This document shows positions 44,982 to 57,561 of a stretch of DNA of 64,000 nucleotides, one piece after another; position 1 is the stretch's first letter; the number at the start of each line of letters is the position of its first letter. Made by a program: the position numbers and the translations under genes. The stretch is from Corynebacterium incognita. GTDB lineage: Bacteria; Actinomycetota; Actinomycetes; Mycobacteriales; Mycobacteriaceae. A model generated the notes under the pieces. That model worked only from the letters and a program-made list of their open reading frames with translations. It ran no database searches and was not told where the DNA came from. The stretch spans positions 1,612,001 through 1,676,000 of the forward strand of contig NZ_CP059404.1 in assembly GCF_014217255.1 (NCBI RefSeq). The letters run 5' to 3'.

Positions 44982-45464
44982 GTGCAGCTCACTACGTTGT
45001 CGAAGAATATTGTCATTGGCGTTATTGCGGCATTCGTCGCGGTCATGGGGCTGCTCGTCGCAGTCGCCGCGGTAGCCCCGGAGCCGGCGGTCAAGGGCAC
45101 CCTGACGTCCACGCTGGAAGATATCGAGGACTCCGGCTTGCATGCGACGGCAGTGGCCCCGGCGGATGTCTACGGCGACAAGTGGGTCGCCGGTGCATTT
45201 GTGTGCCCGGGCATGGACGCCAACTACGTCAAGCAAGCCCTGCAGCTGGACCCTGCACAAGTGGGTCTGCGTGAGGGGCAGACCGTGGAGAAGACCAAGA
45301 ACTTCCTCGTCCTGCGTGATCAGGAGGGCGGCGCCTATGTGGAAGAGCTTTCCCGCTTTGACGTGGACCTGTGCACCTCCCCGGTCGAGGGGTATTTTGA
45401 TACCCACGTCCTGCTGGCCATGCTCAAGACTGAGGCCGACAACTGGGCGCTGGCTATCCAGTAG
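44982..45464 (+). CDS. hypothetical membrane-anchored protein
   Basis: This 160-residue protein has one N-terminal transmembrane helix or uncleaved signal (about 9-32) and an extracytoplasmic domain with two Cys (VCPGMD; DLCTSP). I do not recognise the family. GTG 44982 follows AAAAGGAG. It sits between tsaE and tsaB, where mycobacteria have no gene that I recall, so it is a corynebacterial addition. A TACGAT box at 44932-44937 may be its own promoter. Confidence 0.75.
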   Translation: MQLTTLSKNIVIGVIAAFVAVMGLLVAVAAVAPEPAVKGTLTSTLEDIEDSGLHATAVAPADVYGDKWVAGAFVCPGMDANYVKQALQLDPAQVGLREGQTVEKTKNFLVLRDQEGGAYVEELSRFDVDLCTSPVEGYFDTHVLLAMLKTEADNWALAIQ

Positions 45465-45491
45465 ACCCGGCCCGGGTTTATGCTGGGATGC

Positions 45492-46139
45492 GTGCGTGTT
45501 CTAGCTATTGATACTTCCACCCCCAGCCTCGTCGTCGGCGTCGTAAACGACGGCGAGCGGGTCGCGGCCACCGTCATTCCGGACTGCCGCGACCAAAACC
45601 AACTGCTCACCCCGACGACCCTCGATGTGTTGACTGCGGCTGGGGTGGGCTTTGGCGATCTCGACGCCGTGGTGGTCGGGTGCGGACCGGGGCCGTTTAC
45701 CGGGCTGCGCGTGGGCATGGCTACGGCCCAGGCGTTTGCCGACGCCGTGTCCATCCCCGTCTACGGCGTATGCTCGCTGGATGCAATCGCCCGAGCCAGT
45801 GCCGCGGAGAAGGTGTTGGTGTGCACCGACGCCCGTCGCAAGGAAGTGTACTGGGCTGAATATGAGGCCGGGGTCCGCGTCGCGGGCCCGGATGTGGTGC
45901 GCCCGGAGGAGCTGGACGTCGCCACTCCAGAGGCCGTCAACGTGCCGGGACACCTCGCCGAACGGCTTCCCGACGCCCTGCGCACCGTGCCGTGCTACGA
46001 CACCGCACCGCTGCCGGAGCACCTGGTAGCCGCGTGCGATTTTTCCAGCGCGCCGGTGCCGCTGTACCTGCGACGCCCCGACGCCAAGGAGCCGGCGGCA
46101 CGGCCGAAGTCTGCCGCCATCCCGGACGTTGAGCTATGA
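45492..46139 (+). CDS. tsaB: tRNA t6A biosynthesis protein TsaB
   Basis: This 215-residue ASKHA-fold protein pairs with TsaD. The start VRVLAIDTSTPS, the GCGPGPFTGLRVGMATAQAFA motif and the TDARRKEVYWAEY strand identify it. I chose GTG 45492: TATGCT ends seven bases before it, giving a leaderless start, while ATG 45480 lies in that box. Its stop overlaps rimI by four bases. Confidence 0.93.
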   Translation: MRVLAIDTSTPSLVVGVVNDGERVAATVIPDCRDQNQLLTPTTLDVLTAAGVGFGDLDAVVVGCGPGPFTGLRVGMATAQAFADAVSIPVYGVCSLDAIARASAAEKVLVCTDARRKEVYWAEYEAGVRVAGPDVVRPEELDVATPEAVNVPGHLAERLPDALRTVPCYDTAPLPEHLVAACDFSSAPVPLYLRRPDAKEPAARPKSAAIPDVEL

Positions 46140-46588
46140 GACTGCGGGAATTAATGCCGGCGGACGCCCCGCGCTGTGCGGAGTTGGAAACCGAGCTCTT
46201 TGCTGCGGAGTCGCCCTGGACTAAGGACATGATCCTCGCTGAGCTCGCGCGTCCCCACACTTTTTATTTCTGCGTGGAAGACGCCGACGGCGCGGTGGTG
46301 GGCTACGCGGGCATCGCGATGATGGGACCGGCCGAGCACCCGGAGTTTGAAATCCACACGATCGGCACGGACCCGAAGTACCAGCGGCGCGGCATCGGGC
46401 GGATGATGATGGACAACATCATCTACATTGCGAAGCAGAAAAGCGCGCCCATCTTCCTGGAGGTCCGCGAGGGCAACGCCGCGGCCATTGCCATGTACCG
46501 GGCGTATGGTTTTCAGGAGCTGGGCGTGCGCAAGAACTACTACCGCCCCGGGGTGCATGCGGTGACGATGAAGAGAGACGGAGAATAA
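46136..46588 (+). CDS. rimI: ribosomal protein S18 alanine N-acetyltransferase RimI
   Basis: This 150-residue GNAT-fold enzyme acetylates protein N-termini. The acetyl-CoA loop QRRGIGRMMM and the FLEVREGNAAAIAMYRAYGFQELGVRKNYY end are typical of RimI. It overlaps tsaB by ATGA and precedes tsaD by three bases, an order conserved in actinobacteria. Confidence 0.94.
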   Translation: MRLRELMPADAPRCAELETELFAAESPWTKDMILAELARPHTFYFCVEDADGAVVGYAGIAMMGPAEHPEFEIHTIGTDPKYQRRGIGRMMMDNIIYIAKQKSAPIFLEVREGNAAAIAMYRAYGFQELGVRKNYYRPGVHAVTMKRDGE

Positions 46589-46591
46589 GAC

Positions 46592-47644
46592 GTGATTGTT
46601 TTAGGAGTCGAGTCCTCCTGCGATGAGACTGGCGTGGGGATTATTCGCTTGGGCGAGGACGGCACCATGGAGATCCTCGCGGACGCAGTGGCGTCGTCGA
46701 TGGAGCAGCACGCGCGCTTCGGCGGCGTTGTTCCGGAGATCGCCTCGCGGGCGCACCTGGAGGCCATGCCGCAGGTGATGCAAGCGGCGCTAAAGGAAGC
46801 GGGCGTCGATAAGCCCGACGTCGTGGCCGCAACTGTGGGCCCGGGCCTGGCTGGGGCGCTGTTGGTCGGGGCGTCGGCGGCCAAGGCTTACGCGGCGGCA
46901 TGGGGCGTGCCCTTCTACGGGGTCAACCACCTCGGTGGTCATGTGGCTGTAGCTAACTTGGAAGGCCAGGAGCTGCCTCATGCGGTGGCGCTGCTGGTCT
47001 CGGGCGGGCACACTCAATTGTTGGAGGTTGAGGCGGTGGGCAAGCCCATGCGTGAGCTGGGATCCACGCTTGACGACGCCGCGGGCGAGGCCTACGACAA
47101 GGTCGCGCGCCTGCTCGGCTTGGGGTATCCGGGTGGGCCGGTCATTGACAAGCTGGCGCACCGCGGACAGCCGGTTATTGATTTCCCACGCGGTATGTCA
47201 CGCCCGCAAGACTTGCGCGGTGAGCACCGCCACGACTTCTCGTTTTCTGGGGTGAAGACGTCCGTGGCCCGGTACGTGGAGAAGGCCGAGCGCGAGGGGC
47301 AAGTTATCTCTGTCGAAGACGTCTGCGCGTCCTTCCAGGAGGCCGTGTGCGATGTTCTGACCGCCAAGGCTGTGCGGGCCTGCGAGGACACTGGGGCGAA
47401 GGTTTTGCTGCTGGGCGGGGGAGTGGCTGCCAACTCGCGCCTGCGGGAGCTGGCGGCGGAGCGCTGTGAGGCTGCCGGTATTGAGTTACGGGTGCCGCGC
47501 TTCACACTGTGCACGGACAACGGCGTGATGATCGCGGCGGTGGCGGGCCAGCTGATTTATGAAGGGGCGGAGCCGTCCGGATATGGCGTGGGCACGGATA
47601 CCACGTTGGAGGTGGAGATCCCGCTTCTCAGCGCGCGCGGATAG
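46592..47644 (+). CDS. tsaD: tRNA N6-adenosine threonylcarbamoyltransferase TsaD
   Basis: This 350-residue enzyme transfers the threonylcarbamoyl group to A37 of tRNA. The start [14 protein letters not shown], the metal-site motif [20 protein letters not shown], the [11 protein letters not shown] motif and [13 protein letters not shown] are all present. GTG 46592 is used. It completes the tsaE/tsaB/tsaD set found in this cluster. Confidence 0.96.
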   Translation: MIVLGVESSCDETGVGIIRLGEDGTMEILADAVASSMEQHARFGGVVPEIASRAHLEAMPQVMQAALKEAGVDKPDVVAATVGPGLAGALLVGASAAKAYAAAWGVPFYGVNHLGGHVAVANLEGQELPHAVALLVSGGHTQLLEVEAVGKPMRELGSTLDDAAGEAYDKVARLLGLGYPGGPVIDKLAHRGQPVIDFPRGMSRPQDLRGEHRHDFSFSGVKTSVARYVEKAEREGQVISVEDVCASFQEAVCDVLTAKAVRACEDTGAKVLLLGGGVAANSRLRELAAERCEAAGIELRVPRFTLCTDNGVMIAAVAGQLIYEGAEPSGYGVGTDTTLEVEIPLLSARG

Positions 47645-47705
47645 CGCAACGGCGGTATCGTTGCCGATGGATCTAACCACCTTCTTTCTCTACAGGAGCA
47701 AACAC

Positions 47706-48134
47706 ATGACCATCGGCTTTCTTGTGAACCCGGACCTGACTCACCGCACCATCGATTTCGAGCTGGAACACGCGCAGCAGTTCCTCGGTGGCGTGGCTAA
47801 CGATCGTGTGGCGGTGTCCTTCCAGGAGGATGGCTCCGAATACGCCGCGCTGTACAACCCGGAAGCCAAGAACAAGGGTGCAGAGCCGAACCCCATGGCG
47901 TCCATGGCACGCAACAACGCCGCGACGGGCAACTCGGCGTTCTTGACCGACCCGACCAACGCGATCTGCGGACCGGTCATCTTCGTGGACGCTGAGGGCG
48001 AGGATATCTCTGATGAGGAGATCGACCGCATCAAGCATTCCATGCGTGCTGTGCTTAACTACCGCGAGGACCAGCCGGAGGATTACGCGCTGTGGAGCGC
48101 GGCCGTGAAGAACCTGGGCAAGCTGGAGATTTAA
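47706..48134 (+). CDS. hypothetical corynebacterial protein
   Basis: This 142-residue soluble protein has no signal peptide or membrane helix. It is acidic, with FLVNPDLTHRTIDFELEHAQQFLGG near the start and an acidic DAEGEDISDEEIDRIKHSM helix late. I do not recognise a family. ATG 47706 follows AGGAG. It fills the gap between tsaD and groES and ends only four bases before the CIRCE element. Confidence 0.75.
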   Translation: MTIGFLVNPDLTHRTIDFELEHAQQFLGGVANDRVAVSFQEDGSEYAALYNPEAKNKGAEPNPMASMARNNAATGNSAFLTDPTNAICGPVIFVDAEGEDISDEEIDRIKHSMRAVLNYREDQPEDYALWSAAVKNLGKLEI

Positions 48135-48137
48135 CCC

Positions 48138-48187
48138 TTAGCACTCCGGGTTGTTGAGAGCTAGCAGTTACGAGGGTAGAGTGCTAG
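48138..48187. promoter_or_regulatory. two overlapping CIRCE (HrcA) sites before groES
   Basis: TTAGCACTC (48138-48146), nine bases, GAGAGCTAG (48156-48164) make one CIRCE with two mismatches. CTAGCAGTT (48161-48169), nine bases, GAGTGCTAG (48179-48187) make a second, also with two mismatches. The two share the central CTAG. HrcA binds TTAGCACTC-N9-GAGTGCTAA, so heat-shock control of groES-groEL1 is expected. The outer half-sites are nearly perfect and the inner ones degenerate. Confidence 0.8.
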
Positions 48188-48286
48188 TAGGTTGTTTGGC
48201 CCACAGTTGTTCACCCGCGACGACGGCTGTGCTGGACAAGGTCAACCGGCACATACAACTCACTTGAAACAATCGGAGGAAGCATC

Positions 48287-48589
48287 GTGGCAAACGTCAA
48301 CATCAAGCCATTGGAAGACAAGGTTCTGGTCCAGATCGTAGAGGCTGAGACCACCACCGCGTCCGGTCTGGTGATCCCGGATTCCGCAAAGGAGAAGCCG
48401 CAGGAGGCTACCGTCATCGCCGTCGGCCCGGGCCGCTGGAACGAGGACGGCGACGAGCGCCTGGCACTGGACGTTAAGGAAGGCGACACCGTTATCTTCT
48501 CCAAGTACGGTGGCACCGAACTGAAGTACAACGGCGAGGAATACCTGCTGCTTTCTGCGCGCGACCTGCTCGCAGTCGTTGAAAAGTAA
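48287..48589 (+). CDS. groES: co-chaperonin GroES
   Basis: This 100-residue protein caps the GroEL folding chamber. [35 protein letters not shown] with its mobile loop and [15 protein letters not shown] at the end are typical. GTG 48287 follows CGGAGGAAG. It is transcribed with groEL1 under the double CIRCE. Confidence 0.96.
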   Translation: MANVNIKPLEDKVLVQIVEAETTTASGLVIPDSAKEKPQEATVIAVGPGRWNEDGDERLALDVKEGDTVIFSKYGGTELKYNGEEYLLLSARDLLAVVEK

Positions 48590-50179
<1,590 letters not shown>

Positions 50180-50189
50180 TATTGCGCCG

Positions 50190-52490
50190 GTGAACCAAGA
50201 ATTTGTTGCAGTCACCGGCGCACACGATAACAACCTCAAGAACGTGAGCGTACGCATTCCCAAGCGTGCGCTCACAGTCTTTACTGGGGTCTCCGGCTCC
50301 GGAAAATCCACGCTGGTCTTTGACACCATCGCCGCCGAATCGCAGCGGCTCATCAACGAAACCTACCCAGGCTTCGTCCAAGGGTTTATGGCGAGCTTGC
50401 CCCGACCGGACGTCGACAAGCTCGAAGGGCTCACCGCAGCCATCGTCGTCGGCCAAGAACCCATGGCCGCGAACGTACGATCCACCTTTGGCACAGCCAC
50501 CGACATCACCGCCATGCTGCGAGTATTGTTCTCGCGTGCAGCGGAGCCGTCGGCAGGCAGCCCAGCGGCGTACTCCTTCAACGTCCCGTCCGTGTCCGGG
50601 CAGGGAGCAATCGAAGTCAAGGGGAAGAAAGAACTCAAGAAATTCCAGCGCACCGGCGGCATGTGTCCCACCTGTGACGGTACGGGCCGAGTCAGCGACA
50701 TCGACTTGTCAGCGGTGGTGGACGAGGACCTAAGCCTCAACGACGGCGCTATCCTCATGCCCGGAGTCAAAGTGGACTCGTGGATGTGGAAGGCCTACAC
50801 CGAGTCGGGCCTGTACCCAGCCGACGTCCCGGTGCGCGAGTTTACCGACGAACAAAAACACGCGCTCTACTACTTGGACGACATCAAGGTCAAGGTCGGT
50901 GGCATCAACATGAGCTACCAGGGCCTAGTCCCGCGCATGAAGGGCTCGATGCTGGCCAAGGATAAAGAGGCGCTGCAAAAACACCTGCGGGAGTTCGTCG
51001 AACGTGCCGTGCAGTTCGTGCCCTGCCCCGACTGCGGGGGAACGCGGTTGGCGCAGCACGCCCGCGAGTCTTACATCAACGGCAAATCCATCGCCGACCT
51101 CTGCGACATGGAAATTAAGGACTTGCGCGAGTGGTTTGAGGGGGTCGACCACCCGATGGCGGGAAGTATCCGTGAAGCACTGGACAACGTCATGGGGATC
51201 GGGCTAGGGTACCTGACGCTGGCGCGGCCGGCGTCCACGCTGTCTGGCGGAGAGGCACAACGTACCCGCATGGTGCAGCACCTTGGATCTGCGCTCACCG
51301 ACGTCACCTACATCTTCGACGAGCCCACCGCCGGGCTGCACCCGCACGACATCACCCGGCTCAACGAGCTGCTGCTGCAGCTTCGCGATAAGGGCAACAC
51401 GGTGCTCGTGGTGGAGCACAAGCCGGAGACGATTGCCATTGCCGACCACGTCGTGGACCTTGGTCCTGGGGCGGGAGCAGGCGGCGGCGAAGTAGTTTTT
51501 GAAGGCACGGTGGCAGAACTTAAGGATGCGCCGACGCTGACTGGCAAGCACCTCCACGATGCCGTGTCGCTGAAAAAGGACGTGCGAACCCCGACTGGGG
51601 CGTTAGAGATTCGCGGAGCGAACCGCAACAACCTCCGCGACGTGGACGTGGATATTCCACTAGGCGTATTGACGTCTATTACTGGTGTCGCGGGCTCCGG
51701 TAAGTCTTCGCTGCTGTCGCATGTGCCGGCAAGCGAACAGGTGATGTACGTGGACCAGACCCCAATTCGGGGTTCGCGGCGGTCCAATCCGGCGACCTAC
51801 ACCGGGGCGTTGGAACCGATTCGGAAGGCGTTTGCCAAAGCTAATGGGGTGAAGCCGGGACTGTTTTCCTCAAACTCCGACGGTGCGTGTACCGAGTGTG
51901 GAGGTGCGGGCGTCGTGTACGTGGACCTTGGTTTCATGAGCGGAGCGGACGTGCCGTGCGACGTCTGCGAGGGACGCCGGTTTACGGACGAAGTGCTGGC
52001 CTACCAGTTTGAAGGCAAGAACATCGCGGAAGTTTTGGACATGCCGGCCGAGGCGGCGCTGGAGTTCTTTGCGGGAACGGTGAAGCCGGCGGCAGCTGTT
52101 TGCTCAGCGCTTGTCGACGTCGGTCTGGGCTACATCACGCTGGGGCAGCCGCTCAGCACCCTGTCCGGCGGCGAACGCCAGCGATTAAAACTGGCGCAGC
52201 ACATGGCTGGCAAAAAGTCGGAGGTTGACATCCTGGTGCTCGACGAGCCGACAACGGGCCTGCACCTCGCGGACGTCGAAACGCTCCTGGGGTTGCTGGA
52301 CAAGCTAGTCGACGCCGGGAATACCGTCGTCTGCGTAGAACACCACCTGGCGGTCGTGGCGCACTCGGACCACGTCATCGATATGGGGCCGGGCGCAGGT
52401 AGCGAGGGTGGCGAGGTAGTTTACGCTGGAGCGCCAGCCGGGATGGATACACTCACCGGCCGGTACCTGAAGGAATACCTTAAGCGTTAA
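50190..52490 (+). CDS. UvrA-like ABC ATPase (UvrA2/DrrC type)
   Basis: This 766-residue protein has two ABC cassettes of UvrA type: P-loops GVSGSGKST (about 30) and GVAGSGKSS (about 500), signature motifs LSGGEAQR and LSGGERQR, and two zinc-finger remnants (CPTCDG...CPDCGG and CTECGG...CDVCEG). It lacks the ~170-residue UvrB-interaction domain of true UvrA (about 950 residues), so it is a UvrA2/DrrC-type paralog linked to drug resistance or DNA lesion recognition rather than core excision repair. GTG 50190 is close to the groEL1 stop. It is an addition between groEL1 and whiB3 compared with mycobacteria. Confidence 0.85.
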   Translation: MNQEFVAVTGAHDNNLKNVSVRIPKRALTVFTGVSGSGKSTLVFDTIAAESQRLINETYPGFVQGFMASLPRPDVDKLEGLTAAIVVGQEPMAANVRSTFGTATDITAMLRVLFSRAAEPSAGSPAAYSFNVPSVSGQGAIEVKGKKELKKFQRTGGMCPTCDGTGRVSDIDLSAVVDEDLSLNDGAILMPGVKVDSWMWKAYTESGLYPADVPVREFTDEQKHALYYLDDIKVKVGGINMSYQGLVPRMKGSMLAKDKEALQKHLREFVERAVQFVPCPDCGGTRLAQHARESYINGKSIADLCDMEIKDLREWFEGVDHPMAGSIREALDNVMGIGLGYLTLARPASTLSGGEAQRTRMVQHLGSALTDVTYIFDEPTAGLHPHDITRLNELLLQLRDKGNTVLVVEHKPETIAIADHVVDLGPGAGAGGGEVVFEGTVAELKDAPTLTGKHLHDAVSLKKDVRTPTGALEIRGANRNNLRDVDVDIPLGVLTSITGVAGSGKSSLLSHVPASEQVMYVDQTPIRGSRRSNPATYTGALEPIRKAFAKANGVKPGLFSSNSDGACTECGGAGVVYVDLGFMSGADVPCDVCEGRRFTDEVLAYQFEGKNIAEVLDMPAEAALEFFAGTVKPAAAVCSALVDVGLGYITLGQPLSTLSGGERQRLKLAQHMAGKKSEVDILVLDEPTTGLHLADVETLLGLLDKLVDAGNTVVCVEHHLAVVAHSDHVIDMGPGAGSEGGEVVYAGAPAGMDTLTGRYLKEYLKR

Positions 52491-52770
52491 CCTTCTCGCG
52501 GGAGCGCAGGATGAGAACCCGCTCCGACTCAGACAGGCCGCCCCAGATGCCATAAGGTTCGGCGGCCTTGAGCGCGTGCTCCCGGCACATCGCGAGCACC
52601 GGGCACTTCTGGCACACGGCCTTCGCGCGGTTCTCGCGCTGCGTACGCGCGCGGCCACGCTCCCCGTCCGGGTGGTAGAACACGTCAGAATTTTCCCCGC
52701 GGCAAGCACCTTTCAGCTGCCAATCCCAGAAGTCTGTATTAGGTCCCGGAAGAAGATGGGGTTGAGTCAC
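52480..52770 (-). CDS. whcB: WhiB-family iron-sulfur regulator (WhiB3/WhcB)
   Basis: This 96-residue protein binds an iron-sulfur cluster through Cys23, Cys53, Cys56 and Cys62 and has the GIWGG turn at 74-78 and a basic end (ILRSREKVNA). WhiB3-type proteins bind the sigma factor and tune redox-linked genes. GTG 52770 follows AAAGGAGA. Its position between groEL1 and sigD corresponds to mycobacterial whiB3 and, by my recollection, C. glutamicum whcB. It overlaps the 3' end of the UvrA-like gene by 11 bases, tail to tail. Confidence 0.88.
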   Translation of the reverse strand: MTQPHLLPGPNTDFWDWQLKGACRGENSDVFYHPDGERGRARTQRENRAKAVCQKCPVLAMCREHALKAAEPYGIWGGLSESERVLILRSREKVNA

Positions 52771-53024
52771 GACACGGTCTCCTTTAGTACAACGAGTAAA
52801 TAACCAGAAGGCAGTCTGACTGGGCAGGGTGAACAATTGGTTACTCGAAAGTGGAATCTAGGTGTTGAAGCGTGTCTGGATTAGTCATGACTGTCTCTGA
52901 GCTGGAATAATGGTCAAAGTTAAAGGTATGTGAACTTTCTGTGTCCATACCCCTTTTTAGTGTGACAGCCCCGCAACCACGTACTGTAGTGGGGTCCGTT
53001 GGATAAGCGTCAAAAGGAAAAGTT

Positions 53025-53600
53025 GTGGGAGATATTGAACAGGAGCTAGAAGGCCTTGTGCCCTCGGCTGTTCAGGGCGATCCTCACGCACTGCAGCGCG
53101 TTATTGAGATCGTTCACCCGATGGTGTTGCGTTACGCCCGCGCCCGCATCGGAGGTGGCAAACACCCCACCGCGGAAGACGTGGCGCAAGAAACATGTCT
53201 GGCGCTAACGTCGTCGATAAGCAAATACGAAGATAAAGGCCGCCCCTTCATGGCCTACGTCTACGGCATCGCCTTCAACAAAGTTGCCGATGCGCACCGT
53301 GCCATGTCCCGCGATCGACTGACTCCAACCGAAGACGTACCGGAAGGCCCCGACACCTCCGCGACCCCTGAAGACGTGGCGATCGCAGTCGACGGAAGTA
53401 ACACCATGCGGGGTCTTCTCGATACTTTAAGTGACAAGGCTCGCGACATCATCATCCTCCGTACCATCGTCGGAATGTCTGCAGAAGAAACTGCGGCCAT
53501 CGTCGGATCCACCCCAGGTGCAGTACGTGTCGCGCAGCATAGAGCACTGGCGCAACTGAGGAAGTCCTTGGAAGCCAGCGCAACGCAAGGAGAAAGATAG
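53025..53600 (+). CDS. sigD: RNA polymerase sigma factor SigD
   Basis: This 191-residue ECF-type sigma factor has region 2 (YARARIGGGKHPTAEDVAQET) and region 4 with its helix-turn-helix (GMSAEETAAIVGSTPGAVRVAQHRALAQLRK). SigD controls envelope-related genes in corynebacteria. GTG 53025 follows AAAAGGAAAAG. It is followed immediately by its anti-sigma factor gene, whose start overlaps its stop. Confidence 0.94.
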   Translation: MGDIEQELEGLVPSAVQGDPHALQRVIEIVHPMVLRYARARIGGGKHPTAEDVAQETCLALTSSISKYEDKGRPFMAYVYGIAFNKVADAHRAMSRDRLTPTEDVPEGPDTSATPEDVAIAVDGSNTMRGLLDTLSDKARDIIILRTIVGMSAEETAAIVGSTPGAVRVAQHRALAQLRKSLEASATQGER

Positions 53601-54478
53601 TGACACATCGCGACGACGTCCCAGAGGACATCGCCCGGCAGCTGCAACCGCTAGTCGAGGACGATGCCTACCTCAGCGATCTTTCTCAAGGCGTAGACCC
53701 ATCCGGGGGCGCTGACCCACTGGCTGGTTTGCTGCTCGAACTCCGCAACGACGTCAATGCCCAGATGCCCCCGGCTCCTCAGGTCGCGGACACCTCGGCG
53801 GCCGCGACGTCGGCAAGCGCGGCGACTAGTTCCGGAATGTGGATTAAAGGAGCGCTCGGTGCGGCAGCAGTTGTGCTTGGTGGTGTAGGCGCGTTTTCTC
53901 TGCTCAATGGCGGCGGTGAAGAAACAGACCCTGTGCCTGCACCCGCCGTGGTGCACACTGACACCGAGACGTCTTCGGCAACTCAGGCACCAACAAGCAG
54001 CGCCGCCAAGTCATCCACCTCGGTTTCCCCACGCTCAGAAGAAAGCGTGGCCGAAGAAGCGACCAGCGAGGTTAGCGAAGAGAGCACTGAGAATGTGCAG
54101 GAAGAGGTAGTCACTCCCGAAAGCGACGAACCAACGCCGTACAACGAAGTGAACCCCCCAGTACCTACGTCGGCACAGACGCCTGCTGACACCCCGACCT
54201 CTACCCAGGTCAACCCACCTGCGCCGGCCCCGACAAAGAACTCCCCACGTCCAGGGACAACCACCACGCGGACCCCATGGAATGAGCGCGACGACGACCG
54301 CGAATTTACCTTCGCGCCGCTGCCGGGGGAGACCCCGCGCGGGTCGAGCGGTGTGCCGACGCCGGGAGACGGTGACGAGGACCAGGACCAGGACGAGGAC
54401 ACAGGCAAGGATAAGGGCAATAACGCCGAGACCGGCAAGGGCCAGGACGGCAAGGACAACGGTCAACGCGGAGACTAG
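53600..54478 (+). CDS. rsdA: anti-sigma-D factor RsdA
   Basis: This 292-residue protein holds SigD at the membrane. A short cytoplasmic sigma-binding part (about 1-55, with DDAYLSDLSQG and DPLAGLLLELRNDV) is followed by a transmembrane helix (83-103) and a long low-complexity Ser/Thr/Pro/Glu exterior that ends in an Asp/Gly/Lys-rich tail. GTG 53600 overlaps the sigD stop. The stop overlaps that of the convergent DUF5319 gene. Confidence 0.9.
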   Translation: MTHRDDVPEDIARQLQPLVEDDAYLSDLSQGVDPSGGADPLAGLLLELRNDVNAQMPPAPQVADTSAAATSASAATSSGMWIKGALGAAAVVLGGVGAFSLLNGGGEETDPVPAPAVVHTDTETSSATQAPTSSAAKSSTSVSPRSEESVAEEATSEVSEESTENVQEEVVTPESDEPTPYNEVNPPVPTSAQTPADTPTSTQVNPPAPAPTKNSPRPGTTTTRTPWNERDDDREFTFAPLPGETPRGSSGVPTPGDGDEDQDQDEDTGKDKGNNAETGKGQDGKDNGQRGD

Positions 54479-54825
54479 TCCGCGTTGAGACCGTCCAGGA
54501 AGCCTTGGGCGTACTCCCACGGGACGTAGCGGTGCGGGTCTACCTCCGCGCCTGGCTCGTGGACAGGGGGAAGCTCGCCGGCAAGGAGAGCACGGATGTT
54601 TGCGGCCATGATGTCCCACTCATAAAAGTGGGTGTTGTTGCAATCGCCACAGAGGAACATGACGCCGTCGAAGCCGTAGGGGGATAGTCGGCGGGAAAAC
54701 TGCTCCACCGCGATGAGATCTCGGACGTGCTCCAGGCGCTCAGACTCGGATAACTCAGGAACGGCCTCGTCCTCAAGGAACGACGCTGGGTCATTGGGAT
54801 CGTTTGCAAAAGGATCCATTGGCAT
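54475..54825 (-). CDS. DUF5319 family protein
   Basis: This 116-residue protein has a Cys pair in FLCGDCNNTHFYEWDIM and the HRYVPWEYAQGFLDG end typical of DUF5319, found after rsdA in many Corynebacteriales. The CxxC/H arrangement suggests metal binding, but its function is unknown. I chose ATG 54825; GTG 54837 and ATG 54873 are in-frame alternatives with weak ribosome binding sites. It shares four bases at its end with rsdA. Confidence 0.8.
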   Translation of the reverse strand: MPMDPFANDPNDPASFLEDEAVPELSESERLEHVRDLIAVEQFSRRLSPYGFDGVMFLCGDCNNTHFYEWDIMAANIRALLAGELPPVHEPGAEVDPHRYVPWEYAQGFLDGLNAD

Positions 54826-54906
54826 TTCGTAGTTCACGGTCTCGAGCCTATTGACCACGACGGGGTATGGCAATTAGCTGCACCGGCTAACCACTTCCCC
54901 GACTAA

Positions 54907-56469
<1,563 letters not shown>

Positions 56470-56478
56470 GGAATCGCC

Positions 56479-57561
56479 GTGCGAGAAATCGTCGAAATTG
56501 GAACCGGCCGAGAGGCGCGTCGGGCTTACGGATTAGAAGATATTTCCATCGTCCCGACTAGGCGCACACGCTCATCATCTGATGTGGATACGACCTGGAA
56601 TATCGATGCCTACACCTTTGACGTCCCGATCCTGTCCCACCCCACCGATGCGTTAGCTACGCCAGAGTTCGTCATCGAAATGGGCAAGCAGGGCGGTTTG
56701 GGCGTCATTAACGCCGAGGGGCTGTGGGGACGAGTCGAGGACCTGGACACCGCGCTTGCCGACGTCCACGATGCCGAGTCCCTTCAGCGCCTCCACGCTC
56801 TGCCCTTAGACGAGGAGCTCCTAGCTGAGCGTATTCGTCAGGTCCGGGACTCAGGGGTCACCGTCGCCGTTCGTGTCTCGCCGCAGCACGCCCGTGAACT
56901 CGCACAGACTGTCATCAGTGCCGGGACCGAACTCCTCATTATCCAGGGCACGATCATCTCCGCTGAGCACGTCGCGGCGGATGGGGAGCCCCTGAACTTG
57001 AAGGAGTTCATCGGCTCGTTGGACGTACCGGTCATCGCTGGTGGCGTCAGTGATTACTCCACTGCGCTGCACCTGATGCGTACCGGTGCAGCCGGCATCA
57101 TCGTCGGCGGCGGAACCAACACGAACGACGTCGCCTTGGGCATCGAGCCGCCCCTTGCTACCGCCATCGCCGATGCCGCCGCCGCGCGCCGGGACTACCT
57201 CGACGAGACGGGCGGACGCTACGTGCACGTCATCGCAGATGATGCCTTCGCTACGTCCGGGGACGTCGTTAAGGCAATTGCCTGCGGTGCCGACGCTGTG
57301 TCCCTCGGCGGCATGCTTGCCATCGCTGAAGAAGCCGGCGGCAAGGGAGCGTACTGGCCATCAGTGGCCGGCCACCCCCGCTTTCCACGCGGCTTCGTTG
57401 ATGAGCGATCGCCAAAGGCTCCGCTGGAAGTCGTGCTGCACGGCCCCTCCGCGGATCCGTTTGGAACGCTCAATATCGTCGGCGGTTTGCGTCGCGCTAT
57501 GGCGAAGTGCGGCTACACGGATCTGAAGTCTTTCCAGAAGGTCGACTTAGCTGTTCGATAG
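56479..57561 (+). CDS. guaB3: GuaB3 family IMP dehydrogenase-related protein
   Basis: This 360-residue barrel protein is related to IMP dehydrogenase but has no CBS pair, and the catalytic Cys loop of GuaB is not present in its usual form (GAAGIIVGGGTNTND). GuaB3-type proteins are conserved after guaB in actinobacteria, and their activity is unclear. REIVEIGTGREARRAYGLEDI at the start is typical. GTG 56479 is used. Its last 65 bases overlap the convergent HNH gene. Confidence 0.93.
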   Translation: MREIVEIGTGREARRAYGLEDISIVPTRRTRSSSDVDTTWNIDAYTFDVPILSHPTDALATPEFVIEMGKQGGLGVINAEGLWGRVEDLDTALADVHDAESLQRLHALPLDEELLAERIRQVRDSGVTVAVRVSPQHARELAQTVISAGTELLIIQGTIISAEHVAADGEPLNLKEFIGSLDVPVIAGGVSDYSTALHLMRTGAAGIIVGGGTNTNDVALGIEPPLATAIADAAAARRDYLDETGGRYVHVIADDAFATSGDVVKAIACGADAVSLGGMLAIAEEAGGKGAYWPSVAGHPRFPRGFVDERSPKAPLEVVLHGPSADPFGTLNIVGGLRRAMAKCGYTDLKSFQKVDLAVR

